From Ruegeria discodermiae (GTDB lineage: Bacteria > Pseudomonadota > Alphaproteobacteria > Rhodobacterales > Rhodobacteraceae): a stretch of 64,000 nt of DNA. Shown here piece by piece: positions 16,628-25,299 of the stretch. The notes under the pieces are model-generated. The model worked only from the letters and a program-made list of their open reading frames with translations. It had not been told where the DNA came from and searched no databases. The translations under genes and the position numbers were made by a program. Location of the stretch: contig NZ_JAVAMO010000015.1 of NCBI RefSeq assembly GCF_030758345.1, positions 1 to 64,000 on the forward strand. The letters are read 5' to 3'. Numbering within the stretch: position 1 is the first letter of the stretch; every line of letters starts with the position of its first letter.

Positions 16628-16952
16628 AGTCTTCCTTCCATGGTCGACCATTGCTGCGGATCGGAATGATCAGGGCGGCGTCACGCTCGATGATGGCGCT
16701 GTAACAGCGGCGCGTGTCGTAAGCGCCGTCCGCGGTCACGGTGCCGATCTCGTCATCCGTCGGAATCTGGTCGAGTAAATCAGTTAACAGCGGACTGTCG
16801 CCGTCGCGGCTTGGGGTGAGTTCTACGGCGCGGATGTCAGAGGTAGCCGTATCCATAGCCAGATGTACCTTGCGCCACTGGCGGCAAACACGAACGCCAT
16901 GCTTGCGGGCTTGCCATTCGCCATCGCCGAGAAACTTGATCCCGGTGCTGTC
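16628..16952 (-). mobile_element. Internal fragment of an IS5-family transposase
   Basis: On the minus strand the frame reads DSTGIKFLGDGEWQARKHGV, WRKVHLAMDT, GTVTADGAYDTRRCYSAI and PIRSNGRPWKEDC. The first Asp of the DDE triad (DSTG) and the second (ADGAYD) are present. The N-terminal domain and the C-terminal part with the catalytic Glu are missing. Sequence identity to the family starts abruptly at about 16952 and stops at about 16628. It cannot encode an active enzyme. Upstream on the same strand it is fused to a GST gene fragment. Confidence 0.85.
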
Positions 16953-16956
16953 CGCT

Positions 16957-17165
16957 GTCCAGAAGGACCGGAACGGTGATGGAGCCGGTGTAGCGCAAAT
17001 CCGCACGCAGATAGACTTCATAAAGGAACGCGTCTTGCGGCACGGCCTGTGACTGGCCGATGACCCAACCGTCTTCCGATGAGATAGGATCCATCCAGGT
17101 AAAGGTGAACGCATCTGTCAGGCCCTTCAGAGCCAGCTCGACGCCATGGCACCATGGGCATCCGC
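16957..17165 (-). pseudogene. Fragment of a glutathionyl-hydroquinone reductase-like GST gene
   Basis: In a different frame from the transposase piece the minus strand reads CPWCHGVELALKGLTDAF, DPISSEDGW, YEVYLRADLRYTGSITVPVLLD. This matches the N-terminal thioredoxin-like domain of the YqjG/PcpF class, including the CPWxH catalytic cysteine motif and TVPVLxD. It begins abruptly at the Cys motif and ends at the IS5 junction, so about 70 of over 300 residues remain. Confidence 0.75.
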
Positions 17166-17648
17166 GCAGGTCACCTGTCGGATTCCTCTGTGATCGCACA
17201 TCGGTTAGCAGATGTCCGAAGCGTCATCGTGGCCTCACCGGACTATCTCAAGGCTCACAGAACCCCGCAACAACCAGACGATCTGCTTGGCCATAACTGT
17301 CTTCACTACACCTATTCGCGCGATCCGAAGGAATGGGTTTTCTCCGGCCTGGAAGGGGAGATCGCGGTGAAGACCAGAGGCACGCTCAGGATCAACAACA
17401 GCGAAGCCCTGTGCAAGGCCTTGATGGATGGCCTAGGTATTGGCCGACTGCCAACTTTTGTCGCAAGCTCCCATATTCAATCAGGACAGCTTGTCAGGCT
17501 GTTGCCCGAATATGCGCTTCCTGAGCAAGCGCTCTATGCCATATTCCCCGAACGTTCGCATGTGCCGGCGAAGGTACGGGCGTTCACTGATCATTTGGTT
17601 GACCGGCTGGGGGGAGATATCGCATCGTGGGACAAGCTCCAGTCGTGA
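17154..17648 (+). pseudogene. LysR-type regulator, C-terminal effector domain only
   Basis: The frame reads IRAGHLSDSSVIAHRLADVRSVIVASPDYLKAHRTPQQPDDL, then NCLHYTYSRDPKEW, ALMDGLGIGRLPTFVA and LPEYALPEQALYAIFPERSHVPAKVRAFTDHLVD. This is the second half of a LysR substrate-binding domain. The winged helix and the first half of the effector domain are absent. The break coincides with the GST fragment on the other strand at about 17154-17165. LysR and GST genes are often divergent neighbours, so both may come from one ancestral pair collapsed by deletion. Confidence 0.8.
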
Positions 17649-17739
17649 GGTTCGCCGCGCGCGCGCATTCGAAGAAGCGACCAACGCTAAGTTCCTGGCG
17701 CATGGACGAGATTTGTGTTCGCGTGCGCAGCAAACCCAG

Positions 17740-17791
17740 GTGGGCAAACGGTCATTGGGCGCATCACCAAACGCGGCAGCCGATACTTGCG
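17740..17791 (+). mobile_element. IS110-family transposase remnant with a frameshift
   Basis: GKRSLG in one frame continues after a missing base as RITKRGSRYLR, the C-terminal motif of IS110 transposases (GKxRLGRITKxGDRYLR). Only about 17 residues are recognisable. DNA on both sides (17649-17739 and 17792-17897) has no gene. Confidence 0.6.
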
Positions 17792-17897
17792 AATGGAGCC
17801 TGCGAAGCTCAGAGGAATACCATAGGTTTAGATGAACCAGACATCCTCCTTTGTCCAAACCCCATAAATCTTTCCAGAATGCGCTGACGTCAGACTG

Positions 17898-19580
17898 TCA
17901 GGTGGGATCAACGATTCCCATGGCCATCATCCGCAGTGCGGTCATGGAAGGCACAAAGAAATAGTCACCTCCGCGGCATTCCACGAAGGTCTTGAGCTTG
18001 CTCATGACATAGGGTGGTTTGTGGGAACTCGGGTCGGACGGAATCGTGTGACGTTTGTGGTGATCATGATTTCCAAGAAGAGGACAAGTGTTGTTGCCCT
18101 GGTGGAAATCGAGCCCGTATTGAACCCACTGTTGCTGTACGAATTCGAACTGCCGAAACAAGCTGGCTCCCATGATGATCATGATCACGCCTTGTTCGGT
18201 ATCGTCATCCTTATGTTCGAAATTATGTGGCCCATAGGGCAGGCCGCGCCGCAGGATGCGGCGGCGTTTATTGAGCGCGCTGGTAGCGTCGGGATTTTCG
18301 AAAGGCTTGCCGGTGGTTTCGTCAATGCCGCCTTTGTTTAGCGGGTCGAGATAGTCGCGGGTGTTCATGCGGCGCATATGGGCACCGCCTGGGCATTTGA
18401 AGCCAGTCATGTCATCGCCATAGCGGAAATCCCTTGCCGCTGGAGAGGCAATATATGCGAGGTTCTTCTTGTAGCCTTCGACCGGGTCGACACCTTCGCC
18501 CCGGAAGCCCATCTTTTCGCCAAAAGCGACCCATTCGCCATAGGTGGGCACCTTCGAGAGCGGTACGCCATCGGACCATCGCCCGCACATTTTGGCGCGA
18601 AGGGTTTCCTTGGCTTCTTCGTTGGGAACGTCCATCACCTTGGCATATTGTTTGGCTTCCTCGGCGACGACTGCATCGTAAGAGCCGACATTTTCGTGCA
18701 ATTTACGGAAGGCGAAGAACGTGCCATTGTGCATGAATTCAGGTGGAGTGGCGGTGGGGGGGAGTTCCTGGCTCTCGTCCGGATGACCGAGGATAAATTC
18801 TCCGGTGGCCAGCGGTTCCCAGCCATACCCCATCAACTTACCGCGCCCGATAACGGCAGTTTTTTCTTCTTCGGCGGACAGTTGGCCTTCGAAGACTGGG
18901 TTGCCAATGCCGTCGGTAAAACCGAAATGCTCCTTGGGGGTGGGAAGGATTGCGCCACCGATTTTTTCAAAGACGGCAGAGGCATTCTGATAGGGCTGGT
19001 CTCCCTCGGCTCCGACACCGGTCAGGTGAGTTACGCCGCATTCCTCGGCGGCCTTGAGCAGCCAATCGGTGCGCTTTCCCAGTTCAGGATGTGGGGTGGC
19101 GAGGTCGGTTTTGCTCTTGCTTTGCACGTTCAGCGTGATCAACGCATGCACGTCATCAGTGCCAAAACCCAACGTGCCGGGTGCGCGGCTTTTTTGCCAG
19201 ATAGGGTCCCAGTGCTTTATCCAGCTTTGGTCTTTGACATCCTCGACCTTGGTCTGGTCGCGGTCGCCAAGGATAAACGCCCGCTGGCGCATGCCCTCAA
19301 TGAATTCGGCTGGCATGGCCTGCATTGTGCGGACGGGCAGTTGCAGGGCCAGCATGCCGGGAAAGGTAAGAGCAATATTTGTCGTGCAGGTCGGCTTCGG
19401 GTTTTTTTCATCCCAACGGATGGCGGTTGTGACCTTTTGGCGGACTTCTTCAAGGAATGCGCGTCCGGTCTCGGGTTTGGGGAAATGAAAAAATACATAG
19501 CGAGCAAAGGGGAAGGAGTGGCGGCCATAGGCGCGGATGACGTTCCCTTGAATGTCATTGAGACTAAGATTGCGTGTCAT
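17898..19580 (-). CDS. DyP-type heme peroxidase, large form
   Basis: Dye-decolourising peroxidases oxidise aromatic substrates with H2O2. This 560-residue protein starts MTRNLSLNDIQGNVIRAYGRHSFPFARYVFFHF, the usual DIQGNVL opening. It has the GFTDGIGNP motif (catalytic Asp) near residue 225, GAHMRRMNTRD with the proximal heme His near 400, and LFRQFEFVQQQWVQYG with a conserved Arg near 485. It is longer than compact bacterial DyPs and resembles the extended fungal-like classes. No signal peptide or Tat motif is seen, so it is probably cytoplasmic or membrane-associated through partners. It is the last gene of a three-gene operon, 15 nt after the previous stop. Confidence 0.9.
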   Translation of the reverse strand: MTRNLSLNDIQGNVIRAYGRHSFPFARYVFFHFPKPETGRAFLEEVRQKVTTAIRWDEKNPKPTCTTNIALTFPGMLALQLPVRTMQAMPAEFIEGMRQRAFILGDRDQTKVEDVKDQSWIKHWDPIWQKSRAPGTLGFGTDDVHALITLNVQSKSKTDLATPHPELGKRTDWLLKAAEECGVTHLTGVGAEGDQPYQNASAVFEKIGGAILPTPKEHFGFTDGIGNPVFEGQLSAEEEKTAVIGRGKLMGYGWEPLATGEFILGHPDESQELPPTATPPEFMHNGTFFAFRKLHENVGSYDAVVAEEAKQYAKVMDVPNEEAKETLRAKMCGRWSDGVPLSKVPTYGEWVAFGEKMGFRGEGVDPVEGYKKNLAYIASPAARDFRYGDDMTGFKCPGGAHMRRMNTRDYLDPLNKGGIDETTGKPFENPDATSALNKRRRILRRGLPYGPHNFEHKDDDTEQGVIMIIMGASLFRQFEFVQQQWVQYGLDFHQGNNTCPLLGNHDHHKRHTIPSDPSSHKPPYVMSKLKTFVECRGGDYFFVPSMTALRMMAMGIVDPT

Positions 19581-19595
19581 GTCTGGCTCATGTCT

Positions 19596-20621
19596 TTAAG
19601 AAATCACGTTGGCGGGGTTGGTCGAGGAAATGACCCCTGGTTTTTGCGTTTTGGCTTTGGTGTTCAGAGGTTCGTGCTCTGCCATGAAGTCGCCAAAGGC
19701 CGCGTACAGTTCTACATTGGACTTAGCCTGATTTTCGACAAAGAAGTCAGCGAATTTCTGTTGCAAATAGAGTGATTTCAAAACCGAGGGCAGATCGTCA
19801 TACTTGGCCGGGGGTAAGGGCTTTTCGCCGTTTCGGATGGCATAGCGGATGAAGACCACCGCGAGAACAAGCCCGAGCGCAATCGCAAAGAGACCGGTGG
19901 CGAGGCTGGAAAGACCGACGAAGGGCACGGTCGTGATTCCGAAAAGCCAGAGCACCAACGAGATCAGACCAACCGCCAGTGGAGCAACGGCGCCGATGAT
20001 CAGTTGCGTAAGTGGCAAATTGTGGAATTTTGGCAGCTCAAGGTAGTAGTCATGGAACGGCATGGTGGTTTCGACATGACATTTGTCGAGGTATTCCCCG
20101 AACTGCTCTGCCGAATTGACGTGTTCGAAGCCGTAGCAGTTAGAGTACACCGCACGAAGCTCTTCCTCCATTGTGCTCCAGAGTTCACGTGCATAAGAAG
20201 CACGAACTTTGCGTTGTTGTTCGGCGCTCAGATCGGTGGGTAGCGGATCTCCATCTTTCAAAACCGCGTCTACTTCGGCGCAGAACACCAGATAGGGCGT
20301 TTTCAGTTCATCAACATGCTGTGGGATGATCGGGGGCGGGCTGCGCCTAAGGCGGGCGACCAACGGATTTTGCGTGCTGCGCCCGTTATAGACTACATCG
20401 TTCAGCACAAACATACGCGCCAGGTGGTTGCGGGTGTTGCGGGCAAAAGGGCTGTTGAACTTGGTATGTTCGGTGGCCGGTGACTGATGCGCTGTGGGCA
20501 TTTCGGCAAGCGCGATGCGCGCGCGTTGCTCGAAAGAAGTTTGCGGATCTTCCTCGGGTGCGCCAGATTTGATTGGGGCGAGGGTGGTCAGGAAGATATG
20601 GCCGGAATCGAGGTCGGGCAT
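19596..20621 (-). CDS. Unrecognised protein with two membrane helices, DyP operon
   Basis: A 341-residue protein of no family I recognise. Residues 1-200 are soluble, with FARNTRNHLARMFVLNDVVYNG near 58-80 and CAEVDAVLKDGDPLPTDLS near 114-132. Two adjacent hydrophobic helices follow at about 204-228 (LTQLIIGAVAPLAVGLISLVL) and 233-259 (PFVGLSSLATGLFAIALGLVL), then a charged C-terminal tail of about 80 residues. A helical hairpin in the membrane with both termini on the same side is predicted. Its ATG overlaps the stop of the upstream gene by 1 nt and its stop is 15 nt before the DyP gene, so the three are co-translated. It may anchor the peroxidase; that is inference. Confidence 0.75.
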   Translation of the reverse strand: MPDLDSGHIFLTTLAPIKSGAPEEDPQTSFEQRARIALAEMPTAHQSPATEHTKFNSPFARNTRNHLARMFVLNDVVYNGRSTQNPLVARLRRSPPPIIPQHVDELKTPYLVFCAEVDAVLKDGDPLPTDLSAEQQRKVRASYARELWSTMEEELRAVYSNCYGFEHVNSAEQFGEYLDKCHVETTMPFHDYYLELPKFHNLPLTQLIIGAVAPLAVGLISLVLWLFGITTVPFVGLSSLATGLFAIALGLVLAVVFIRYAIRNGEKPLPPAKYDDLPSVLKSLYLQQKFADFFVENQAKSNVELYAAFGDFMAEHEPLNTKAKTQKPGVISSTNPANVIS

Positions 20622-21325
20622 CAGCTATCTCCCTGTGGTTTTGTGGTGGCTTTGGCAGCAGCGCGTAGGGTGTCAAATCCGGATTGTGCCTCGTTGACGA
20701 ATTTCTCACGGTTAACGTCTGAACGTTCGGTATCGAGGCTTGCTACGGGTCCGAAGCCAGGATCGCCAAGGCCCTTTTGCATAACATAGGCGGCCTCGTG
20801 ATAGGCGGAGGCGAACTCTTCGCGGGAAGATCTGCTATGTATTTCCGCAAGATCGCGCAGACGGTCATAAATCAGCAGGCTGGTCTTGATGTCACGTTGG
20901 GCAGAACCGGGCGTGGCGTTGTAGTAATAGTCGGTATCGATCTGGTTGTAGGTGATATAGTTCTTGAACGGCGTAATCGGGATCGACTTGGGGTACTTGA
21001 TCGAGGAATACCAGAACAAGTCAAGTCCCGACGGGATACCGTCGGAAAAGGCATCGATATACTGGTCCCATGTACCGTTGAAGTTTGAGCAGAAGAGCAC
21101 ATAGTCGTCTTGTACCTGTTCTTTACCCTGGCCGAGATCCGGCCAGTCATTAGGTTTGATGATCACCCAACGGGCGAAGTGAATAAGTGACAGCCCCAAC
21201 AGTCCGAGCAAGTTTGATGGAACTCCGCGTGCTGCCATGAATAGCAGGCGGTTGATCCAAGTTGTTCTTGGATTGCTGGGCGTGACCACATTCATTGCAT
21301 AGGCTTTACCGGCAATATTCGACAT
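20621..21325 (-). CDS. Unrecognised first gene of the DyP operon
   Basis: A 234-residue protein without a family I recognise. A hydrophobic stretch at about 26-55 (RLLFMAARGVPSNLLGLLGLSLIHFARWVI) could be a membrane-associated helix. The soluble part has distinctive motifs: DDYVLFCSNFNGTWDQYIDAFSD (about 73-95), GLDLFWYSSIKYPKS (100-114) and YNQIDTDYYYNATPGSAQRDI. The two Cys/aromatic-rich motifs look like a conserved core rather than random sequence. A GGGGAT site precedes the ATG. It heads the operon and shares a 177-nt intergenic region with the divergent RTX gene. Confidence 0.75.
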   Translation of the reverse strand: MSNIAGKAYAMNVVTPSNPRTTWINRLLFMAARGVPSNLLGLLGLSLIHFARWVIIKPNDWPDLGQGKEQVQDDYVLFCSNFNGTWDQYIDAFSDGIPSGLDLFWYSSIKYPKSIPITPFKNYITYNQIDTDYYYNATPGSAQRDIKTSLLIYDRLRDLAEIHSRSSREEFASAYHEAAYVMQKGLGDPGFGPVASLDTERSDVNREKFVNEAQSGFDTLRAAAKATTKPQGDS

Positions 21326-21502
21326 GGCGATCCCCTAGGTTAGCAAATTAATTTTGAAAATTACGCATGCATAGCGATCCTAAATGAAGGTTATCATTGC
21401 TGTGGATTGAGTCGAGGAAAAATGGTGGCAGCCGAAGTTGCTAAGCGGGCCGTGCTTTAGAACTATGGATGATAAAGGGTTCTGAACGACAGAAGCGGAA
21501 GC

Positions 21503-22474
21503 GTGTGGACTGTTCTTGTAAAGATTTTAGACAGAAGGGCTTTAGTAACGGATAACGCCGGTGTCTACGTCAGTCTGCACCAGGGTATGGGCTATGGTGG
21601 CCACGCCGAAGGAGACAGTCTCTATGAGATTGAAAACATCAGAGGCAGCCCTCATGCGGACAAGCTTTATGGTAACAATCTGAGCAACAGGCTCTCGGGC
21701 GGCAACGGCGAAGATTTCGTCTTCGGTGGCGGCGGAAACGACATTCTGTACGGCAGCTTCGGCAACGACTTTCTTGATGGAGGAACCAAAAACGATACGC
21801 TTTACGGCGGCAGCGGAGACGACATCTTCAAGTCTGGCTTCGGCGCTGACATTTTCAATGGCGGCACTGGAAGAGACAAAGTCATCTACCAAGGTCACAA
21901 CGACGCAATGGTGATCGACCTCCAGGGCGGGCGCGGTCTCAAAGGTGAAGCTTGCGGGGACACGTACATCAGCATTGAGGACGTTGTTGGTGGCGACAAA
22001 AACGACGTCATTTACGGAAATGATAAGGACAATAGCCTGATCGGCTGGGACGGCGACGACTATCTGTTTGGAGGTGATGGTGCCGACAAACTCAATGGAG
22101 ATTTCGGTAACGATACGATGCATGGTGGTGCCGGTGCCGACGAACTCGCAGGCCATTACGGCCGAGATACCTTTCTCTACACCAAGGCTTCGGACTCTCA
22201 GGTCGGTGAGGAAGACACAATCTTTGGTTTTCGCAGCAACGATACATTCGACTTCCGCCAGATCGATGCTGATCCCCGTTTGGCTGGCCACCAGGTGCTG
22301 GATTGGATTGGTGAGGGAGGTTTCACCGATGTCGGTCAGGTACGCTTCGTTGATGGCAACTCCGTTGACTATATCGAGGTCAATCTCGACACCAACTTGG
22401 GCAACGCGGAAATGCGCATTCGTCTCGAAGATACCGGCGGTTACGATTTGTCCGCCAATGACTTCCTGTTCTAG
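21503..22474 (+). CDS. RTX-type calcium-binding repeat protein, probably N-terminally truncated
   Basis: A 323-residue protein made mostly of RTX nonapeptides (GGxGxDxLx) at about 48-120 and 167-225, for example GGGGNDILYGSFGNDFLDGG and FGGDGADKLNGDFGNDTMHGG. The C-terminal part (FRSNDTFDFRQI, VDYIEVNLDTNLGNAEMRIRLED, ending SANDFLF) matches the C-terminal region of type I secreted RTX proteins. The only start is a GTG at 21503, and the frame opens inside what is normally an internal unit (VSLHQGMGYGGHAEGDSLYEIENIRGS). A functional N-terminal domain is therefore probably lost. No type I exporter genes are nearby. Confidence 0.75.
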   Translation: MWTVLVKILDRRALVTDNAGVYVSLHQGMGYGGHAEGDSLYEIENIRGSPHADKLYGNNLSNRLSGGNGEDFVFGGGGNDILYGSFGNDFLDGGTKNDTLYGGSGDDIFKSGFGADIFNGGTGRDKVIYQGHNDAMVIDLQGGRGLKGEACGDTYISIEDVVGGDKNDVIYGNDKDNSLIGWDGDDYLFGGDGADKLNGDFGNDTMHGGAGADELAGHYGRDTFLYTKASDSQVGEEDTIFGFRSNDTFDFRQIDADPRLAGHQVLDWIGEGGFTDVGQVRFVDGNSVDYIEVNLDTNLGNAEMRIRLEDTGGYDLSANDFLF

Positions 22475-22730
22475 GTCCTGTTCGCAGGTATCGCGGGATG
22501 GTCCGGACCAGGCCAAAGCAAAGGTCCTAAGGACCATCCCCACTCAATATTCCTACCCAATTGGCGCTCCGAAAAGACGACATGCACGGCACAATTGTGG
22601 AGGCTTTCGGCGGGCAGGGTGATTACGGGAACGGAGCCCCTTCTGGTATTCTACCAGGCGTACAGTTGGCCAGCGAACGGATCGCCTCACCTGACAAGGC
22701 GTTTCCAACTGTCTAGCTTCAAATCTGTTC

Positions 22731-24251
22731 TCAGGCACCCTGTCTCGCGGTTTCAAGCATTGGCTCTAGGCTTGCATAGAAACCCTTCCCAACCAGCGCC
22801 TTGATTTCACGATCCGACAGATCTGGTCGAATTTTGAAAGCCTCCATCAAGGCTTGTTCTGCGGCTTCTTTGCGGTTTTGCCAGACCTCGATCGCAGCGA
22901 GGGCAACGAGGGGAATGTGGTTTCGAGGATCTGCGCGGCACGCCCTCTCGATCTCTTCTACAGCTTGCGGCGTCTTCCCAGACAAAAGCGTGGCCATCGC
23001 CAACGCCGTACCCCAGACCGCCCTGCGCGGATCCATCGGACTAGACTGAATACCGGAGCGCAGCTCGTAGGCGCCCTCTTTAAAGCGCCCGGCGATAAGT
23101 TGGATGGTTCCAAGCGCGGTGCGGGCCTGCGCATTGTCCGGGTTCATTTCCAGGGCAGCTTCTAGGATTGGAATGGCGCGTTCCCGCTCTCCAATATCCG
23201 CAAGTGCACAGCCGGAGAGACCAAGGATGGTTGAATCCATCCCATCCAGATCCATGGCGCGATCGGCTGCCGCCACTACCCTAGGAAGCAGAGTGTCGCG
23301 CGTTCCCAGAATACCGACACGATGACCAAGGCCCAAAACCAGCGCCAGATGTGCGTGCGCCAGCGCCAAATCGGGCTGTTGCTCAATTGCTAGCACAAGC
23401 AGATCTGTTGCCTCTTCAAATGAAGCGCGATTCCACCCCTTCAGGGACAACACGCCTGTTGCCTCCAGGGTGAGAGATGGCGCAAACTGCTCGCCCGGAG
23501 TGCGATCAAGGTCCTTCATCATTGCGCGGACAAGTTGCGGTTCCAGAAGGGGCAGAACCGTCGTCAACAATTCGTCGGTCAAGCCTTCTCCGTCGGGTAG
23601 TTCGACTCGCCGCGCCCAAATGTGATGTCCACTGGCGGAGTTGATCAACTGGAAATTGGCGCGGACCTTTCCAGCGCTACGTTGCAGACTGCCCTCCAGC
23701 ATGTACCAAGCGCCGAATTTGTTTCGCACTTCGCTAACATCGATAGCACGGTCTTTTAGCGCAAAGCTCGCCGCGCGTGACACGATCGACAACAGAGGAA
23801 CCCGCGTCAACACAGTGGTCAACGTTTCGACGAACCCATCCGCAACGCCTTGCAGGTCCGGAGAAACACCAAAAACTTGCATTGGAAGAATTATTAAGGA
23901 CGGCTGATCAGAAACCGTGTCAGTCAGCGCCGCTTGGTTGACCGACACAGTTTCCAAGTCTCCGACGAATCTGAAGCCTCGACCATGCACCGTCTTTATG
24001 ACTGCCTGGGTCTTGCCATCATCACCGACTGCGCGACGCACGCCTTTCAAACAGGTTGAGACCGCTGAATCTGTGACTATGCGCCCTTCCCAGAGTTTAT
24101 CAATGATTTCGTCCCGGCTGATGACCCGGTCCGGATTCTCGATCAAAAGAAATAGCAACTCCAGACTACGTGGCTCGATCTTGACGACCTGCCCGGCCCG
24201 ACGCAGTTCAAACCGCTCGGAGTCCAATTCGAAATCACCAAAGCGATACAT
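22731..24251 (-). CDS. CadC-like winged-helix regulator with TolB-like and TPR regions
   Basis: A 506-residue regulator. Residues 1-100 form an OmpR/PhoB-type winged helix (MYRFGDFELDSERFELRRAG, LELLFLLIENPDRVISRDEIIDKLWEGRIV, TVHGRGFRFVG). Residues about 125-260 match the TolB-like segment of bacterial adenylate-cyclase-related regulators (VADGFVETLTTVLTRVPLLSIVSRAASFALK, GAWYMLEGSLQRSAGKVRANFQLI). Residues about 290-500 are TPR-like helical repeats. No receiver domain or transmembrane helix is evident, so it is probably cytosolic. The ATG at 24251 was chosen because it begins the DNA-binding domain; it follows GGGGGAAG. Convergent with the RTX gene; targets unknown. Confidence 0.85.
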   Translation of the reverse strand: MYRFGDFELDSERFELRRAGQVVKIEPRSLELLFLLIENPDRVISRDEIIDKLWEGRIVTDSAVSTCLKGVRRAVGDDGKTQAVIKTVHGRGFRFVGDLETVSVNQAALTDTVSDQPSLIILPMQVFGVSPDLQGVADGFVETLTTVLTRVPLLSIVSRAASFALKDRAIDVSEVRNKFGAWYMLEGSLQRSAGKVRANFQLINSASGHHIWARRVELPDGEGLTDELLTTVLPLLEPQLVRAMMKDLDRTPGEQFAPSLTLEATGVLSLKGWNRASFEEATDLLVLAIEQQPDLALAHAHLALVLGLGHRVGILGTRDTLLPRVVAAADRAMDLDGMDSTILGLSGCALADIGERERAIPILEAALEMNPDNAQARTALGTIQLIAGRFKEGAYELRSGIQSSPMDPRRAVWGTALAMATLLSGKTPQAVEEIERACRADPRNHIPLVALAAIEVWQNRKEAAEQALMEAFKIRPDLSDREIKALVGKGFYASLEPMLETARQGA

Positions 24252-24553
24252 CTCGTTTCTTCCCCCAAGCTGCCTAAAGCCGCTTTTGCAGATTGTCAGT
24301 GGAAAACCACAAAGGCAATCGGCTGCTGACCGTGTCGTGCCACAGGCTAATCTATCCACAACAACATGAAACTTGCCAACGACACTCATGCCACCAGTAT
24401 GAACGCGTGTTGCACTTTTTTGGCGGAAAAGAGAGAGATTTCTCACTTTTAGTCTCGTAGCTTCGTTCGCAGGTTTATTTCGTTGAAAAGCTCTTGCTTG
24501 ATCGAGGCGTAAGTCGCTGATTCAATTCCCTCTGCGAGTGGGAGGGATTGGCG

Positions 24554-24811
24554 ATGATGGGACCGAGGCAGAAAGCGCAAGCGGCGCTGTTCTACGAGTT
24601 CTCATTGAAGGCTTATGTCCTGCAAAACCATTTGCTTCGATCCATTGACCGGATTGTCGATCTGAGCGCCATTCGCTCCCATCTTGCGGACTTCTACAGC
24701 CATACAGGCCGCCCGTCTGTCGATCCTGAACTGCTAATCCGGATGTTGCTGGTTGGCTACTGAATCGGAACCCGGTCGGAGCGGCAACTGTGCCAAGAGG
24801 TGCATTTGGAA
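24554..24811 (+). pseudogene. IS1182-family transposase, N-terminal fragment with a nonsense codon
   Basis: The frame reads MMGPRQKAQAALFYEFSLKAYV, LLRSIDRIVDLSAIRSHLADFYSHTGRPSVDPELLIRMLLVGY, then TGA (24761-24763), then IGTRSERQLCQEVHL in the same frame. The TGA stands where the family has Cys. The match ends at about 24808 where AT-rich DNA begins. The preceding 24520-24553 resembles the left end of such elements. Not functional. Confidence 0.85.
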
Positions 24812-24859
24812 TGGGAGTGGAACGCATTTGTCGAGAAGCAGCAACGCGTAACGAGCAAA

Positions 24860-25221
24860 ATGAGAGCGATAGAGAAGATCCTAAAGCAAGTAAAGGGCGA
24901 AAATGATAAGAAAAAACGTGAGGCATTGAGGAAAAAGATCCACAATATGATCGTATCCTATAACAAATTGCACATTGCGCGCCGTCATGCCTGGAATGAT
25001 TTTCTGCTTGTGGCTCTGCCATTCGAGAAAGCGATAAGTAACCTGCGCCAACACATTACTCATCGTGAGAAATACAGTCTGTTTCGAACCAAACAACACA
25101 CGGCTGACGAAAAAAAACGCTCAATATGGCCATAGATCGCGCTGAATACTTCAATAAATACGCAAAACAGAACTGGAATGATATCGAAGGTTACCGGAAC
25201 AGATTCGAAAGAATTTGGTAA
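24860..25221 (+). pseudogene. AT-rich orphan gene apparently split at an A8 run
   Basis: Clearly lower in GC than its surroundings. The first frame (ATG 24860 to TAG 25135) encodes a basic helical protein rich in Lys (ILKQVKGENDKKKREALRKK, HITHREKYSLFRTKQHTADEKK). At eight A residues (25110-25117) a shift of -1 gives KKTLNMAIDRAEYFNKYAKQNWNDIEGYRNRFERIW and a TAA at 25221, immediately before a perfect stem-loop. That the second part runs exactly to the stem-loop suggests one gene, either frameshifted by mutation or read by slippage. No family recognised; probably acquired from a low-GC source. Confidence 0.45.
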
Positions 25222-25251
25222 TTGAACGGGCTAAGTCAGCAGCCCGTTCAA
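25222..25251 (+). terminator. Perfect 11-bp stem-loop after the AT-rich orphan
   Basis: TTGAACGGGCT (25222-25232) and AGCCCGTTCAA (25241-25251) pair perfectly around an 8-nt loop, beginning right after the TAA at 25219-25221. There is no T-run, so it may be a partial terminator or an element end. Confidence 0.5.
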
Positions 25252-25299
25252 GCGTCCCGCCCGGTCAAATCCTTACCTTCTCCAACGCCAATATGGGTT

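Noticed and set aside
18378-19775. 465-codon plus-strand open frame
   Set aside because: Antisense to the DyP peroxidase, whose motifs are clear on the minus strand.
21542-22543. 333-codon minus-strand open frame
   Set aside because: Antisense shadow of RTX repeats; its apparent periodicity comes from the nonapeptide codons.
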